A stretch of DNA of 64,000 nt from Pteria penguin (lineage: Eukaryota; Mollusca; Bivalvia; Pterioida; Pteriidae). A model generated the notes under the pieces. It saw nothing but the letters and a program-made list of their open reading frames with translations, was not told where the DNA came from and did no database searches. A program made the translations under genes and the position numbers. The DNA lies in assembly GCA_035048485.1 (NCBI GenBank), contig CM068587.1:54415001-54479000 (forward strand). Reading direction: 5' to 3'. The number at the start of each line of letters is the position of its first letter. The stretch's first letter is position 1. This document shows, in pieces, positions 1 through 12,015 of this stretch.

Positions 1-341
1 CCATTTTTAGATTTGTTACAGATAGAGGAGGCTGGAAACGGTCTGACGGGTGTTAAACAAGTGTTTAATTTAGTATAACTAACAGGAGACGCCCACTCCA
101 TCCGGACTCCTAGGGCCAGTCGTTCGAAACTTTGATCACTGGTGAAGCTAACCAAAGGTTAAATTTCATCTGATTATATTTTTGAAATGAGAAGCTTTTA
201 AGTCATAGTTGGTGTACTGATTTATAGCATATGAAACCAGCATTGCAATCTAATCTAAATATCTAATTTACACTTCATAAGTATGGAAATGTCTTCATTT
301 GTATGGTCATTTATTTATAGTGACAATAACTTGTTGTTTAC
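1..341. repeat. calmodulin-like intron with decayed MITE
   Basis: This is intronic sequence left of the third calmodulin-like exon. From about 113 to 295 it resembles the better preserved MITE at 50731-50972: both begin with a GGGCCAGT-GTTCGAA-type end and share internal stretches such as AAGTCATAGT and GTTAAATTTCATCT. The right terminal inverted repeat is missing here. No further calmodulin-like exon is visible left of 342, so the next one should lie outside the window. Confidence 0.5.
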
Positions 342-3300
342 CGTCAAGATCCACTTCACGAATCATCGCCGCAAGTTCGTGTTCGCTTGGATTCTGCCCT
401 AAGGACCGCATCACTGTCCCCAACTCTCGCGCATTAATACACCCATCTCCGTCTTTATCAAACAGGCTGAAGGCCTCTTTTAACTCTGATAAAATACATT
501 AGATAATATTAATATGTTAGTTTCTGTAGTACAAAATTTATAAAGACAAACAATAACAATGTATGGTAAATACTAAAACATTTACACCATTGTGAATTAA
601 GCGCACTAAATATTTGATATCTTAATGAGCATAGTCAGCCACAAGAAGTCAACATTTATCAAATAACCAGTTAAAATGGAAAATGCCAAAAATAGATATA
701 GGCAACGATGTATAATGCGAAACAGATGCAATGACTGTACAGTATGAACAAGCGTTGCAATCGAATAACATTAAATCTTCAAGCTGTTGGTCACAAAGCC
801 AAATGGCTTTATGTAAATAGGAAATACATGTACTTGTTTTTGAAACCATCATTTATGCGCAGTTGTGAATTTTCCCGCTAAAATTTATAAAGCCACGCCT
901 CATTTTTTTCCTTATTGGGAAAGTAGCCGCGCCTTTTTTTACTTTTTAGGAAAGTCTTTCGGATGTTATCGTTAATATTCGGAAATAAGTTGGATTTGTA
1001 GTGAGCAAATCTTTTTTTTTTTAAATTGTGAACATTTTATAAGATTTATTTCTAAAAAAAACTCAGTATTTACAGCAAAATTATGTGTTATTATTGTTTA
1101 TTAGTACTAGATAATTACCCAACATGCGATGCAAATGGAGTTTACACATGCGCTCTCAAAGAAAATTTACTATCTTAATGTACAATCGGCCGAGGCCGAT
1201 TGCAACAAAAACGTAATACGGTGGACTTTCTAGAACCCCTGGGATTTAGCCTGGAGGAGTAAGCGTTGCCTGCTAGAGATGGGACCGGGTAGCCTGGAGG
1301 AGTAATCGTCTTCTGTTAGAGATGGGACTAGGTAGCCTGGAGGAGTAAGCGCCTCCTGTTAGAGATGGGACTAGGTAGCCTGGAGGAGTAATCGTCTCCT
1401 GTTAGAAATGGAACCGGGTAGCCTGGAGGAGTAAGCGTCCCCTGTTAGAGATTGGACCGTGTAGCCATGGGAAGTAAGCGTCTCCTATCAGAAATGAGAT
1501 CGGAAAACTTGGAGTAAGCGTCTCCTGTTGGGCTGGCCACCACAGCCATGAATGCACAAGACATACAGACGAAACAACGTATAATACACACACGTGCATG
1601 TACAAGATGAAAACGGACAAACACTGTATAGAGCGTGTGTCACAGCCACACTAGTAGAAAAATGTGGCTCTGTTTGGATAAAAGGGCCACAATTCTTTAA
1701 GTTAGGTGTACTTGCTCTTTTAAATAAAGGATCAACCAGCAAGATTCAGTGCATTTCAGCATCAAATGGAGCCAATATATATACATTGCCGGCTGGTCCG
1801 TTTCTCGCAGGTACAAGCCTTGTGTATGCGATGTAAACAACTGCGGCCTAGTCAGTATAGCGACATGTCTTATGGCTAGGGCACAAAGGATCAGGATAAA
1901 TGTATAATAATATTTAAGTCAAATCGTCAAGGGGGAACGATTCTACGAGATCCACATTGACAATCACATTAACTGTAAACCATATGTGAAAAGCAGAAAT
2001 GATTCCATTAAGTAAGTGTCATGAAGTCGGCATTCCTTTGTTTATATGTATTGTCCGTCTAGAGTGAAACATCGCTTTACTACATATGCCAGTAGCAAGG
2101 AATCAGTGGGAAAATTATAATAAAACAATACAAAAAAGAAATTTCTCTTTTTCGCTTGTTCACTGATAACACAAGTTACACAGTTTTTCCCCATTACAAT
2201 CATTGTTTACAGGGTATAATTCCCCTACCTCAGAGCAAACCGAGTTGTAATGAGTATGTGTACCTTTCATATCCAAATTCAACGTCAGGGACGTGTACGT
2301 ATTCGTAACCAAAGGAAAAGAGGGGGAGGGGGAATCTAAAGGAACTTTATGAGAAAAGTCACCTCGGGCATGCAGAACAGAAGAGCACATAAAACATCAC
2401 ATAAAACATCCCAAAAATATTCAGTTGGCATGCGGATATGGTACCGTCCTAGCACAGTCCATAGCAGTGACAATCGTCACTATACTGACGGCGTTTACCG
2501 GTATAAGGACCAACGTCAAGGGCGAAGAATTAATTCTATGCACATGTATATCACGACATTAGGTAAATCTCCGGATGTATCTTCTTGAAGTGCACATGAG
2601 TATGATAAAAAAGACAAAAAATAAATTATAATAATAATGCAAAATACGAAAGTAACTGGTGTCACATGACTATGGCACTAACAACAATGTACCACAGTGG
2701 ACATTCACGGACCCCTGAAATTCAGAGGTGAGACCAGGTGCCTGGGAGGAGTGAGCGTCCCCTGTTTGGCTAGCCACACCCGCCGCGAATGTCCTTTCAC
2801 ACAGACGAAACAACAATAATTCAACACTGTATATATAAATGAATGTGAACAAACACTGTATAGAAAGTGTCAAAGCCACTTAACATCAGGAAAAAGGTAT
2901 AACAACACTTAAGTCAAACCCTCCGCGGGGAACTTTTTCACGAGCTCCACACTGCAAAGGGAAAACATCATTCAAGAGAAGTATTTTGTTAACGTTTTTA
3001 ATTTAATTTTTTTTTTATTTTGCAAGTGTCAACATAAATACGTACCGGCTATCTCATCGTCACTTAGATCATTAGATAGTGGGAGTGTCTGAAGAAAAGA
3101 ACAGAAAAATTAGAAATACGTAAAGCATTCTTCATTTCATCGACTATTCTGTAAACATCATATCACTTACTGCTACGGGTGGTTCATTTGCACAGACACC
3201 ATACACCGGATCGGTGCGGCCACCATAAAAGTGCAATTTTCCCCCGTTCTTGATTTAGTATTGGCTGCTGATTTCACTCATTCGTCTTTTTTTTATCATA

Positions 3301-6300
3301 TTCCTACGTATATTGTGTTGATTGTATTACTATTCATATTCATCATGAATTTTGCTCATTATAACTAGGATTATACATGACTATGAGTACACTAGCCCGC
3401 ATAATATGATGGCATCACGGCGGGTGTGACGGGTCAGCAGGGGATGCTTACTCTTCCATGAAACCCGGTCCCACTTCTGGTTCTTCCTCGGTTCCGTGAT
3501 AGCTTATATCTTTATTTTGTTTTGTATTATAATGTTCAATTCTGATTTTTAGGGGGGGGGGAAGACTTTGCAAAAAAAAACCTAGTCGGGCTCAAATTTG
3601 GGGGGGGGGATAATAATAATAAAAATACGGCTCTGAAATTGGGCAAAAAATTATTCAGAACGGTGAAAGTCTTCCTCCCCCCCCCCCCCCCCCCCCCCCG
3701 GCCATAAAAAACATATGGTTGCTCCCTTATTGCCTTGAATAGTTTAATTAAGGATGACTGTCTTTTTATCTAGGTTCTTGGGGAATGAACTTGGGTGAGC
3801 AACAAACAAATCACTTGAACCGCGAAGTGGCTCTCGAATGATTTGTTTGTTTCTCACCCAAGTTCATTCCCCATGAACCTAAAAACAAGAGGCCCAAGTG
3901 GGCCTATATCGCTCACCTGAACATCTAGATCAAACGAAGCGCAAAATTTGTGCATAATATGTTGAGGAACAAGCATGAAATTTTTCATTGAATTCTGCCC
4001 AGTAGTTTCAGAGAAGAAGTTGAATATATCAAAAAGTTTACGGACAGACGACAGACAATCTGGTATGACATTTGGCTCAGGTGAGCTCAAAATCAAAGTC
4101 CCATAAGTCTGTAACTACAAATCGGATGAACCTGAAAATCGCAAGGCGGCTTCCTCTCCACATTCTTGATCTATTGATTTCAGTATGTTTCAAGTGAATT
4201 AAATCAAAACATAATCAAAGAAAAACTTTCATTCTTTAAAGACATACAAAGCTACAGACGTGAAAATTTCTTGAGGAGAAAATCACCCGCTATCGTGTCT
4301 TGTGACGTGAAAAATGATACAGTATCTTGAACCCGTTTTTTTTTCTTAAAAATGAAAAAAAATGATAAAGGGAGGAGGTGTTTTAATTTATTATGAAAGA
4401 GCATGATGATTTCATATTTCAAACAATTATTTTAAATGTTAAATATTGAAAATATATCAATATCTGTATGGTTTGCACTTCACTGGAAGAAGAAGTCAAT
4501 GCAAATTGCAATGATGCAGTAATCTTTCCCCTTTTGCATAGAATAAAATTCATAAAAATTGGCCTGTGGTTGCACCACCTGTTGATGCATCTTAACTTTA
4601 CACAGTTCTGAAGATAAAGAAAAAAATGTTAATACCCCCCTTATTTTTTAATTAAGAAAAAATAAAATAAGATAAAAATCTAGAATTCGAGATATTGAAA
4701 AAAAAATTATCACTATAAAAGTTCTTTTCATACATATAATTAAAAAAAAATATATTGCCCCCAGCGGGGTTTGAACCCATGACCTTAAGATTCCTTTAAA
4801 CTTTTCATTACCAGTAATATTACAATCTTAATATAATCTTCATAAAACATCTAAAAATTAAGATATTGACAAATTGACAGATATTAACTGAGGTATTCTT
4901 TGTCCTTTATATGATTAAATGAAACCAAATTACAGCACCAAATCATAATATGAGGAACAATAATCAGTAAAGTCACTTGTTTTTGCATTGAAAACACTAA
5001 GTCCAAAAAAGACAACGAAAAAACGTCAAAAATTTTATTTGGAATGGAACCAAAAACAACAACACTTCTTCACATATGTCTCTAGATCATTCCCATGCAT
5101 TCAGTTTGTCCCTGTATGCCTCCAATCTGAATAAGAAGTTTGTCAAAGGAGGGTACCCTCTATGACCTACTTTTGCCTGTGGTGGCGCCATCTGCTAATT
5201 GATCCGGACAAAAAATAACAACCCTTGTAAGAGACCATGAGTACTTGCATCCTACCCAGTTTCATCACAACCTTTTAAGTAGTTCTGTAGAATAAGTTGA
5301 AAATGTGAAAAACTGCCCCCCCCCCTTTTTCTTTGAAGTCTTAAAAATTCATAAAAAATCCAAAACTTGAGATATTGACAAAATTCTTTCACAATAATAT
5401 TCCTTACCATAATTATGATCAAAATAGTCCATAAGAACTTATCATTTTCAATTAACTGAAAAACATTACACTTTTCTGCATTGCAATTACTAAGTCCAAA
5501 AAAAGTTTTTAAAAAAACGTCAAAAATTTGATTTCGGAATGGAACCAACAATAACAACACTTCTTCACACATCTGTCTAGATCATTCCTATGCATTCGGT
5601 TTGTCTCTGTATGCCCCCGGTCTGAAGAAGAAGTTTGTCAAAAGAGGGTACTTTTGCTCATGGTGGCGCCACCTGTCAATGGATCCGGACGAAAAATAAC
5701 AACACCTGTAGGGGACTTTGAGTACTTCATGCATACCAAGTTTCATCAAATTCTGTTCAGCGGTTCTGAAATAGAAGTCGAAAATGTGAAAAGTTTACGA
5801 CAGACGACGGACGACGGACGCCGGACTAACTATGACAATAGCTCACTTGAACCTTTGGCTCAGGTGAGCTAAAAAAAGACAGCCATTCCTTATATTTACA
5901 ATGCATTTTAAAAGGTTCTTTTTTGAAAACAAAATATCAAATTCCCCGTTATCGAACTGGCAAGGACCGAATTTTTCTTGAAGTAGAAAAGTACTTCCGC
6001 CACGCAATATAGTGCGTATCTAGAATGCTAAAAATACTCTATCTGTCCAGGTAATTTCTTTATTTGCTCAAAATTAACAGATGCATTAATTTCGTTATTA
6101 CAACTCTTATATTTAATTAAGTAAGCCCCGCCTCTTTTCATATTACTACGCATGTGATTTGCCATACGCCATGCAGGTACTACTTCCATGACCCAAGTTC
6201 ATGGGCTGATGAACCGAGTCTGTTTAGCATGTTTCGTCGAAGGAATTAGACTAGCATTGTAAATATTCGTAAATGTACAGTGGTGTTAAAACATAAATCT

Positions 6301-7893
6301 CTTCCTTTTCAACTCAACCCTTAAAGTTTGGTAAAAACTCGTCTTTATATGTGAAAAAAGTGAAATCAAGGCTAGTGAAGTCAATGTTATGTAGATGATT
6401 TAATATCATAGATGATTTTATATCATAGATAATTTTATATCATAGATGATTATATGTCATAGATGATTTTATATCATAGATGATTTTATATCATAGATGA
6501 TTATATATCATAGATGATGATATATCGTAGATGATTTTATATCGTAGATGATTATATATCATAGATGATTTTATATCGTAGATGATTTTATATCATAGAT
6601 GATTATATATCATAGATTATTATATATCGTATATGATTATATATCATAGATGATTATATAACATAGATGACTTTATATCGTAGATGATTATATATCATAG
6701 ATGATTTTATATCATAGATGATTTTATATCATAGATGATTATATATCATAGATGATGATATATCGTAGATGATTTTATATCATAGATGATTTTATATCAT
6801 AGATGATTATATATCATAGATGATTATATGTCATGGATGATTATATCTCACAGATGATTTTATATCGTAGATGATTTTATACTATTAAAGATGATTTTAT
6901 ATCATAGATGATGTTATATATCATAGATACTTTAGAAAGATTGATTTTGAATATAGATGGCAAAACAATAGTTTGTTGAAATTTACTTTTCAGTACTGCT
7001 TTCATATCTAAGCAAGCATAGAATCGTAAAACCGATTCTTGTAAATACATCTCAGATTTCGGTATTGTTACTAGTATTTCTTTCTGTCTTGCTTTTTCAT
7101 TAAATGAAGAAAGTTATTAAATATATTATGATGCTTTCAGCTGATTAAAACTGAGATTAGTTTGCACATAAAGCGATATGTTACATGTTTACAACCAGGA
7201 AGAGAAACATTGTGGGGTTTTCCACTAGAAAGGAAGTTTTATATCGCTTTTCCCTTTCCGCTTTAACCTACACCAAACGTTTTGAGTCAGTGTTGGATCC
7301 GTCCGAGGGAAGGAAACCGTTTATTTTTATAAGCCCCACTCTATATCATCCGTCCGTTTTTCTGATGTCTGAATGATGTAAATGGTGGGTGATATCGGTG
7401 CTTTGTCATTGAACGTCATTACAGCGTGCCATTATGGCCATTCATAGACTGGTACATCATAGGTTAGACCACGTGACAAGAAAGAAAGAACTCCTGTCTG
7501 TGTTACCAGTATTAGATAAAACCTGTCACTTTATAGTCGACAACGACGACGTAATAATCAAAAATATTTAAAATGAGTCTCCACAAATAATGAAGCAAGC
7601 GATATAAAAGAAGTAGATTTAAAAGGAAAAAGGAAAAATTAAAAATCTCTTGTCCAAATATAATTAGGGTATGCTTTACAATTTGAATGTTTTTTCTGGG
7701 GTAAATCGTGTAAAGAAATATAAAAACATTAAATACTTAAAACAGTATCCATATTGAGATATTCAAGTATAAAAAGCATCCCGAATCCTATGCTTTAAAT
7801 AATGCTTAAGAAAATACTGTTGATTACCGTCTGAAGGAACTCGTACACCGGGAGAATACTGTTTCTGATGTCTATAAGAGCTTCTGAAGCCAT
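342..7893 (-). CDS. calmodulin-like protein, 5' part (exons 1-3, partial gene)
   Basis: Minus-strand exons are 7893-7828 (22 codons, phase 0), 3088-3046 (14 codons plus 1 base) and 485-342. Each junction has GT-AG borders and a pyrimidine-rich acceptor, and the phases join exactly (0, then 1). The product starts [16 protein letters not shown] and reaches [20 protein letters not shown], matching calmodulin's N-lobe ([20 protein letters not shown]). The first EF-hand loop is complete at residues 46-57 (D46, D48, D50, G51, I53, E57); the second begins at D82 and continues past the window edge. Compared with calmodulin there are roughly 26 extra N-terminal residues and many substitutions, so this is a calcium-sensor paralogue and not calmodulin itself. 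Family knowledge predicts Ca2+-dependent target binding; the partner is unknown. Introns of about 4.7 and 2.6 kb are full of repeats. Confidence 0.85.
486..1248. other. calmodulin-like intron 2, no recognisable feature
   Basis: Intronic AT-rich sequence between the second and third exons. I see no exon, RNA gene or clear repeat here apart from short T-runs near 900-1020. Confidence 0.5.
1249..1540 (+). repeat. 43-bp tandem repeat, about 6-7 copies
   Basis: A 43-bp unit containing AGCCTGGAGGAGTAAGCG followed by CCTGTTAGAGATGGGAC repeats about six times; the last two units are degraded. GGAGGAGTAAGCG is the core motif of the dispersed element seen at 2655-2945 and 29395-30125. Right of the array the sequence runs into that element's flank (CAGACGAAACAAC, then CAAACACTGTATAGA), so this is a core expansion inside one element copy. 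Confidence 0.85.
1541..1990 (+). repeat. 3' flank of dispersed core-repeat element
   Basis: Shares ordered blocks with 2790-2945: CAGACGAAACAAC, CAAACACTGTATAGA, GTGTCA-AGCCAC, TTAAGTCAAA, then a GGGGAAC block followed by CACGAGCTCCACA-like sequence. Short open frames across it do not look like protein-coding genes. Confidence 0.65.
2655..2945 (+). repeat. dispersed bivalve element, single-core copy
   Basis: The most complete unexpanded copy. It has a left edge (CTATGGCACTAACAACAATG), GTGGACATTCACGG, one core (GTGCCTGGGAGGAGTGAGCG) and a right flank with CAAACACTGTATAGA. It is the reference for the expanded copies at 1249, 29395 and 32413 and the reverse copies at 3415, 33165 and 53100. I recognise the core as common in bivalve DNA; its class is not clear. 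A non-autonomous element with an expandable core, as in Helitron-type or Pearl-type elements, is one possibility. Confidence 0.6.
3415..3495 (-). repeat. reverse core fragment of dispersed element
   Basis: CGGGTGTGACGGGTCAGCAG followed by GGGATGCTTACTCTTCCATG is the reverse complement of the core found at 29395-30125. Only the core is preserved. Confidence 0.6.
3540..3710. repeat. small inverted repeat with G and C tracts (MITE-like)
   Basis: GGGGGAAGACTTTGC on the left is mirrored by GTGAAAGTCTTCCTCCCCC on the right, enclosing about 120 bp. It ends in an uninterrupted C tract (about 3676-3700). This could be a small non-autonomous element; the family was not identified. Confidence 0.4.
3740..6255 (+). 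repeat. foldback repeat split by a 2-kb insertion
   Basis: The outer parts (3740-3885 and 5871-6255) match 36825-37362 nearly base for base: a long palindrome with the GAACCTA arms, then ACAGCCATTCCTTATATTTA and GGCAAGGACCGAAT. In the 37-kb copy the two parts are contiguous, so 3886-5870 is an insertion into this older element. Confidence 0.75.
3886..5870 (+). mobile_element. GCTCACCTGAG-bounded element, about 2 kb
   Basis: Bounded by CAAGAGGCCCAAGTGGGCC-TATATCGCTCACCTGAAC on the left and TTTGGCTCAGGTGAGCT on the right, so its ends carry an imperfect inverted GCTCACCTGAG. It holds two diverged internal copies of a block with ACACTTCTTCACA, TCTAGATCATTCC, a GGTGGCGCCA motif and ACAAAAAATAACAACA-type sequence (around 5055-5290 and 5545-5780). 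There is no long open frame, so it is non-autonomous. The empty site at 36965 places the insertion in an A-rich target. A further copy lies reversed at 25833-26760. Confidence 0.7.
6392..6935 (+). repeat. 17-bp AT-rich tandem array, about 31 copies
   Basis: Unit ATGATTTTATATCATAG with variants TTATATATC and CGTAG at the end. It lies inside the first intron of the calmodulin-like gene. It is almost pure A+T with no coding potential. Confidence 0.95.
6936..7827. other. calmodulin-like intron 1, exon-proximal part
   Basis: Unique-looking intronic DNA between the 17-bp array and exon 1. The short open frame near 7185-7376 has no recognisable similarity and no codon pattern. I see nothing else. 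Confidence 0.5.
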
Positions 7894-8021
7894 TTTTATG
7901 TTGGGTTGAAAATCTCATCGGTCACGTGGAAGTAGTTGCCAGCACAGTGTGTGCATCAACGATTCAGGGAAAAAAGCCACCACAAACGCTTAATACCACC
8001 GTGATACATTAAGATTATTTC
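7894..8021 (-). promoter_or_regulatory. putative promoter of calmodulin-like gene
   Basis: The region upstream (to the right) of the minus-strand ATG at 7893. A perfect E-box CACGTG lies at 7923-7928, about 30 bp from the start codon. No TATA box is evident. The role is inferred from position only. Confidence 0.3.
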
Positions 8022-8225
8022 AGTGGCAGAGTTAGAAGAGGGGGGCTGCAACTCCCACAGCTCCCCTTTGGTCGGAACATTTTAACCCCCCCCCCCCCCC
8101 AAAAAGGGTCGTATTCGACAATTTTCAGGGCTGCAGCCCCTCCACCTCCCCATCCCCTTGCGAAACATTAGTCATGGGAGGCTGCACCTCCCCCTTTCAA
8201 AAATTTCTAGATCCGCCTATGTAAC
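8022..8225. mobile_element. MITE-like repeat with GGATC-type ends
   Basis: Starts TTTCAGTGGCAGAGTTAGAA and ends TTTCTAGATCCGCCTATG, an imperfect terminal inversion. Inside are G-rich then C-rich stretches and repeated GCTGCA-CCCC blocks. It belongs to the same general group as 23355-23546 and 36150-36345 (GTGGCGGATCCAGA termini). Confidence 0.5.
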
Positions 8226-8999
8226 TCATATCAACATGTCTAATATACACGGATACCAACATAAATTCAACGGCAGTAATAATGATTGACTGGCATGTCT
8301 ATACAAAGTAAAAACCCTACATGACATCTGATGTTTTTTTGTTTGTTTTTTTTTTTTTTGGTTATCGTTTACTACCTGATAAAAAAAAAGAAAGAAAGAA
8401 AAGAAATGAAAAGACAACAGATTATTTTACAATATTATATATATACATTGTATATATGATATATCAATAATGAAATGAACATTTACAAACCATGTTGCCA
8501 GCGGTCTACATCCGTTTTTCTTAGACTTGCACAGAATTGCACCTCTATGTTTATTTTCAGTCAAAGATGGTCTACGTCTATGGAAGTCTGTATTATTATA
8601 AATATTAACAACCCTTGACGACATGGATGAGATAGCATGAAAGGCCTCTACCTATTTGACATCTCCTCGAGTTATTTAATCTAGGTATCTATCTTATTTA
8701 TGCCATTTTCATTTCAATAGCGTTTTAATGGGCGTTAATACCAAATGTATTGGCCACAGACTGAATTATAGAGCTTTGTCATGCAATATGTGCATAAGTG
8801 GTGAACAACTGTGTTCAATGGAACTGTTTTAACGGCTTTAACAAACAGCAAACATTAGATCTTCGCGTGAGAATCGATATTTAGTTATTTATAGCTATCA
8901 ATGATATGCTTGTCCCATTAATGACTTGATGGATCCAATATACCCATAATAAGTAGTTTAGAAGTTATGTCCCAATTCATTTGGAAACCGATGAAGTGC
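8226..8999. other. intergenic, no feature seen
   Basis: T-rich and A-rich tracts at about 8334-8405, otherwise unremarkable AT-rich DNA. No coding sequence or clear repeat is supported. Confidence 0.4.
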
Positions 9000-9425
9000 A
9001 AGTAACTTTTTCAGATTTTATTGACTTCTAATCCAAACTAGAGTGGATCGGAGACCTATCATAAACATTATATCTAAAAGTGTCATTGGTGGAGCATATT
9101 TAGCAATTGTTAATTCATGGTGATAAAAACGAGTGAAATACATGAATGCCTCCGGTGGCAACAAAGTCCAAATAAAGCAAATTTTGAAATGTAGGTCAAA
9201 GGTCACCGTCAAGATCACGAGGCCAATGACATTGGTATAATTTGAAAGGGCTTTATTCGTGGAGTATGCATGTGAAATATGAAGTCTCAATCTCTCACTG
9301 TTCAAAAATTATGGCCAAGATTAAAGCTGACAACCGACAGAAAATCAGACAATAAAAGCAAACAAGCAAACGGACAGACAGACTGAGAGATCAAAAACAT
9401 TATGCCCCGATCTATTGATAAAAAG
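9000..9425 (+). repeat. bivalve-wide GGTCAAAGGTCA dispersed repeat
   Basis: Contains the ordered motifs GTAGGTCAAAGGTCACCGTC, CATGTGAAATATGAAG, CAAAAATTATGGCCAAG, a stretch of ACGGACAGACAGACTGA, and ATGCCCCGATC. I recognise this order from repeats scattered through bivalve genomes. It has no open frame and its class is unknown. Confidence 0.6.
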
Positions 9426-9629
9426 GGAAGACGTTTACAATCGCACTTTGTAATCGAGGATATTTGCCTCGGCTGCCAACGCCAACCATCCAACTCTCCT
9501 CCTTCTTGCTTTATGTCCCTGCAGTATGTAGAATATTGAATTTCAAAAGGATAAGCGCTCATATTGTACTTTAACGAAAAACAAAGGTAATCCAACACCT
9601 GTCTTTAATTAAAGCAACATTGTCTGTAA

Positions 9630-11453
9630 GGTTCATGCATGTTTCTCCAACATTTGAAAATTTCCTATGCACATATCTCCAACATTCCAATCTAAGCCAG
9701 AACAATAGAAGTGTTATTAGCATAAATGGTGTTTTTATAACGAGTATCGTTTATTACCTACACCTGTATTGTGTCTGTTTTTATTTAATACATTTTTTTC
9801 TACATGGTTTATGATATTTTGTTTACTTTATTCTTGATTTTTTATTCACTGAACCTCATTTACAAGACTTTGCATGCACTTTTTATGAATAACATATTTC
9901 GTATATGTATTAAACTTCAAAAGCCCTCCTACCCGGGAAGAGCGAGTAACTCTACACCAGACTATATGGCGACGAACTCAAGCAGAAGGACTTGCAGTGC
10001 CATACAGAGAGGATCCAGAAATCCAGTAACTGCCACTCATCCCTATGCCACTTGCTGACGACGTATGGTTCCAGGCCCTCAAGGACATAGAACACCATCC
10101 AACCAACGTAACTCCATTCGCAGACTACGTCACCGACTGCTGGGTAGAGGGCGACCGCGAGAGATGGAACCACTTCACCAACCTGGGACCGAGGACCAAC
10201 AACAACGTAGAGGGCTGGCACAGTAAAATTAATAAGAGACTTAACCATGGTCACTCCAACATATTTCAGCTGATCGAATTGCTGCAGAAGGAACAGGCCA
10301 CTACAGAGGCAACCAGAATCCAGCTGTCGGCGGGCGATAAGAGGAAGCTGAAGAAGAATAAGTACCAGTACTTGTAGCATCCCAGATGACCATCATGGAA
10401 TACGCCGACGCCGCCTCCCACCTCCTCCACCTCGAATAGTGATGTGACTTGTGTGATATTTAGGACGTTGTGTGCTACTAATTACATATGCAGTGCTTTC
10501 AAATTCATATTTTCAATGTAATGTAATAGAATACATGTACTCGTGCTATATATATGAACTGTATGTGTTATGTACTTACAATTTCCATATATACATGTAA
10601 TATTTATGAATATGTGCATGTGTAAATATGAACAAATGTAAACTATTATTAAATGCCTTATTTATCATTAATAAATGCTTTAAATCTTGCGACACTTTAT
10701 TTTTGACTAAAAAATACAGGTAAATTACAGGTAACCAAAATTTGGTGTGTTTAGATAAGCACAGACAATTGCCGTAATTAAGATCATTATCACAATTAAG
10801 CATTGGAATTGTTTGCACGTTTCTCCTACATTTTTATCTACCTTTTCAGTACCAAATATTAGAATGTTGTAGAAACGTGCAGACACCATCAGGACAATAT
10901 TGTGTTTAATCTGAGATTGATTGAATTGAGAAATCAGGACAATTGTGTTTAATCTGAGATTGTTTATCATGATACAGGATTTATATGATGTTGACTTATG
11001 ATGTACGTCTCATGTATGGTTATTTTCCATGAATTTGAATTTAAACAGTCCAATATGCTTTTAAGCAGTGTAAAGCAATCACCTGTCCTGAGCGACCACA
11101 TTCTCCGCTCCTTACTGTTAACTGTCTGACAAAAACAACCTGTATTACGAGGTCACACACCGTTAGTAGCCAATTTCCAAACTCCCCGTTAATGTCTTTA
11201 TAAAAAAGATACCCCGTATCGTCTAAATATAAAATACACGTAAACAAAATTATATCTGAGTCGACTCGTATGACAGAAGTAGGATAGTGGCCACGTTTGT
11301 TATCATCCATAACAAAGTATCTTGTATTTGATTAAATAATTGAAATTTAATGATCTAATTACTAATATGAGCTACAAAGGTCTCAGAGGAAATTTTCAAA
11401 TGTTGGAGAAACGTGCATGAACCGTCCTGATTTCTCAATTCAATCAATCTCAG
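9630..11453 (+). mobile_element. decayed MULE-type element between inverted repeats
   Basis: A 37-bp inverted pair, 9630-9666 and 11387-11423, differs at one position (CATGCATG against CGTGCATG). It encloses the MULE transposase remnant. A second inverted pair, perfect over 30 bp, joins 10911-10940 with 11424-11453 and abuts the first pair's right arm, so the right end has been rearranged or contains a nested foldback. No target-site duplication could be fixed. That the inverted repeats are the element's termini is inference. Confidence 0.5.
9937..10377 (+). pseudogene. MULE transposase-like C-terminal remnant
   Basis: Reading in one frame from 9937 gives WRRTQAEGLAVPYREDPEIQ, an in-frame stop at 10027-10029, then LPLIPMPLADDVWFQALKDI and later PFADYVTDCWVE, RWNHFTNLGPRTNNNVEGWH and SKINKR. 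The RTNNNVEGWH motif and the GLAVPYRED segment are typical of MULE-domain proteins amplified in molluscs. Only the last 145 or so residues are present, there is one internal stop, and there is no zinc-finger N-terminus, so it is not a functional gene. An intact ATG at 10045 is a chance start after the stop. GC content is higher than in the surroundings, as expected of an inserted coding fragment. Confidence 0.75.
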
Positions 11454-11529
11454 ATTATAATACTGAGTCTCATTCAAATATTGACATAAATGTTTTATGA
11501 ATGTATAATTTTCAGGATTCATGAGATTT

Positions 11530-12015
11530 TTTTATGGAATTTGCATTCAAATTACCCAAATATTAGGAAATGTTTCTCATCCTCCACTTCATTTAAGCAG
11601 AATTTTCCAAAATCTATTAGACCATGGAATTGAAAGTTTACAGTATCTCCCAACCTCAATATTGAGGGGATGTGCACTTATTCTTAGTTTAGTGAGTAAG
11701 GATCTACACGATTTTGGTAATTAATGTGAATTTCAAATATTCTTGCATTTCAAAATTATAATCCTACATTTGACTATAAAATTTAAGTTTTCCACAGTTT
11801 GCTGCTTTATGTTGTCAAATTGATTAAATATCTTGTTTTGATAAAAAATTTTCTTAAGGTATTGCTAACTGTTTCATGGGAAATCTCTAAAAAGGAAAGT
11901 CCAATACTCTTTGCAATAATATTCAATGACTTTGTCATGCCTGGGCTAGTTTTCATACGAGATAAATTTTCATCCTCTTTTAAAGCATCAATTAACAATG
12001 GGTTATTATATGGGA
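11530..12015 (-). pseudogene. decayed LINE reverse-transcriptase C-terminal region
   Basis: On the minus strand one frame (11807-11998) gives SPGMTKSLNIIAKSIGLSFL. Further along, in shifted frames, come LRISAHPLNIEVGRY and CLNEVEDEKHFLIFG. The SAHPLNIEVGRY ... EDEKHFLI pattern is the conserved end of many non-LTR retrotransposon proteins (just before and within the terminal Cys/His motif). Several frameshifts and stops separate the pieces. The family is not assignable; it differs from the LINE at 12436. Confidence 0.55.

Noticed and set aside
299..502. Plus-strand 67-codon open frame
   Set aside because: It is antisense to the calmodulin-like exon at 342-485.
9952..10380. 142-codon minus-strand frame
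   Set aside because: It is the antisense of the MULE transposase remnant, whose plus-strand motifs are recognisable.
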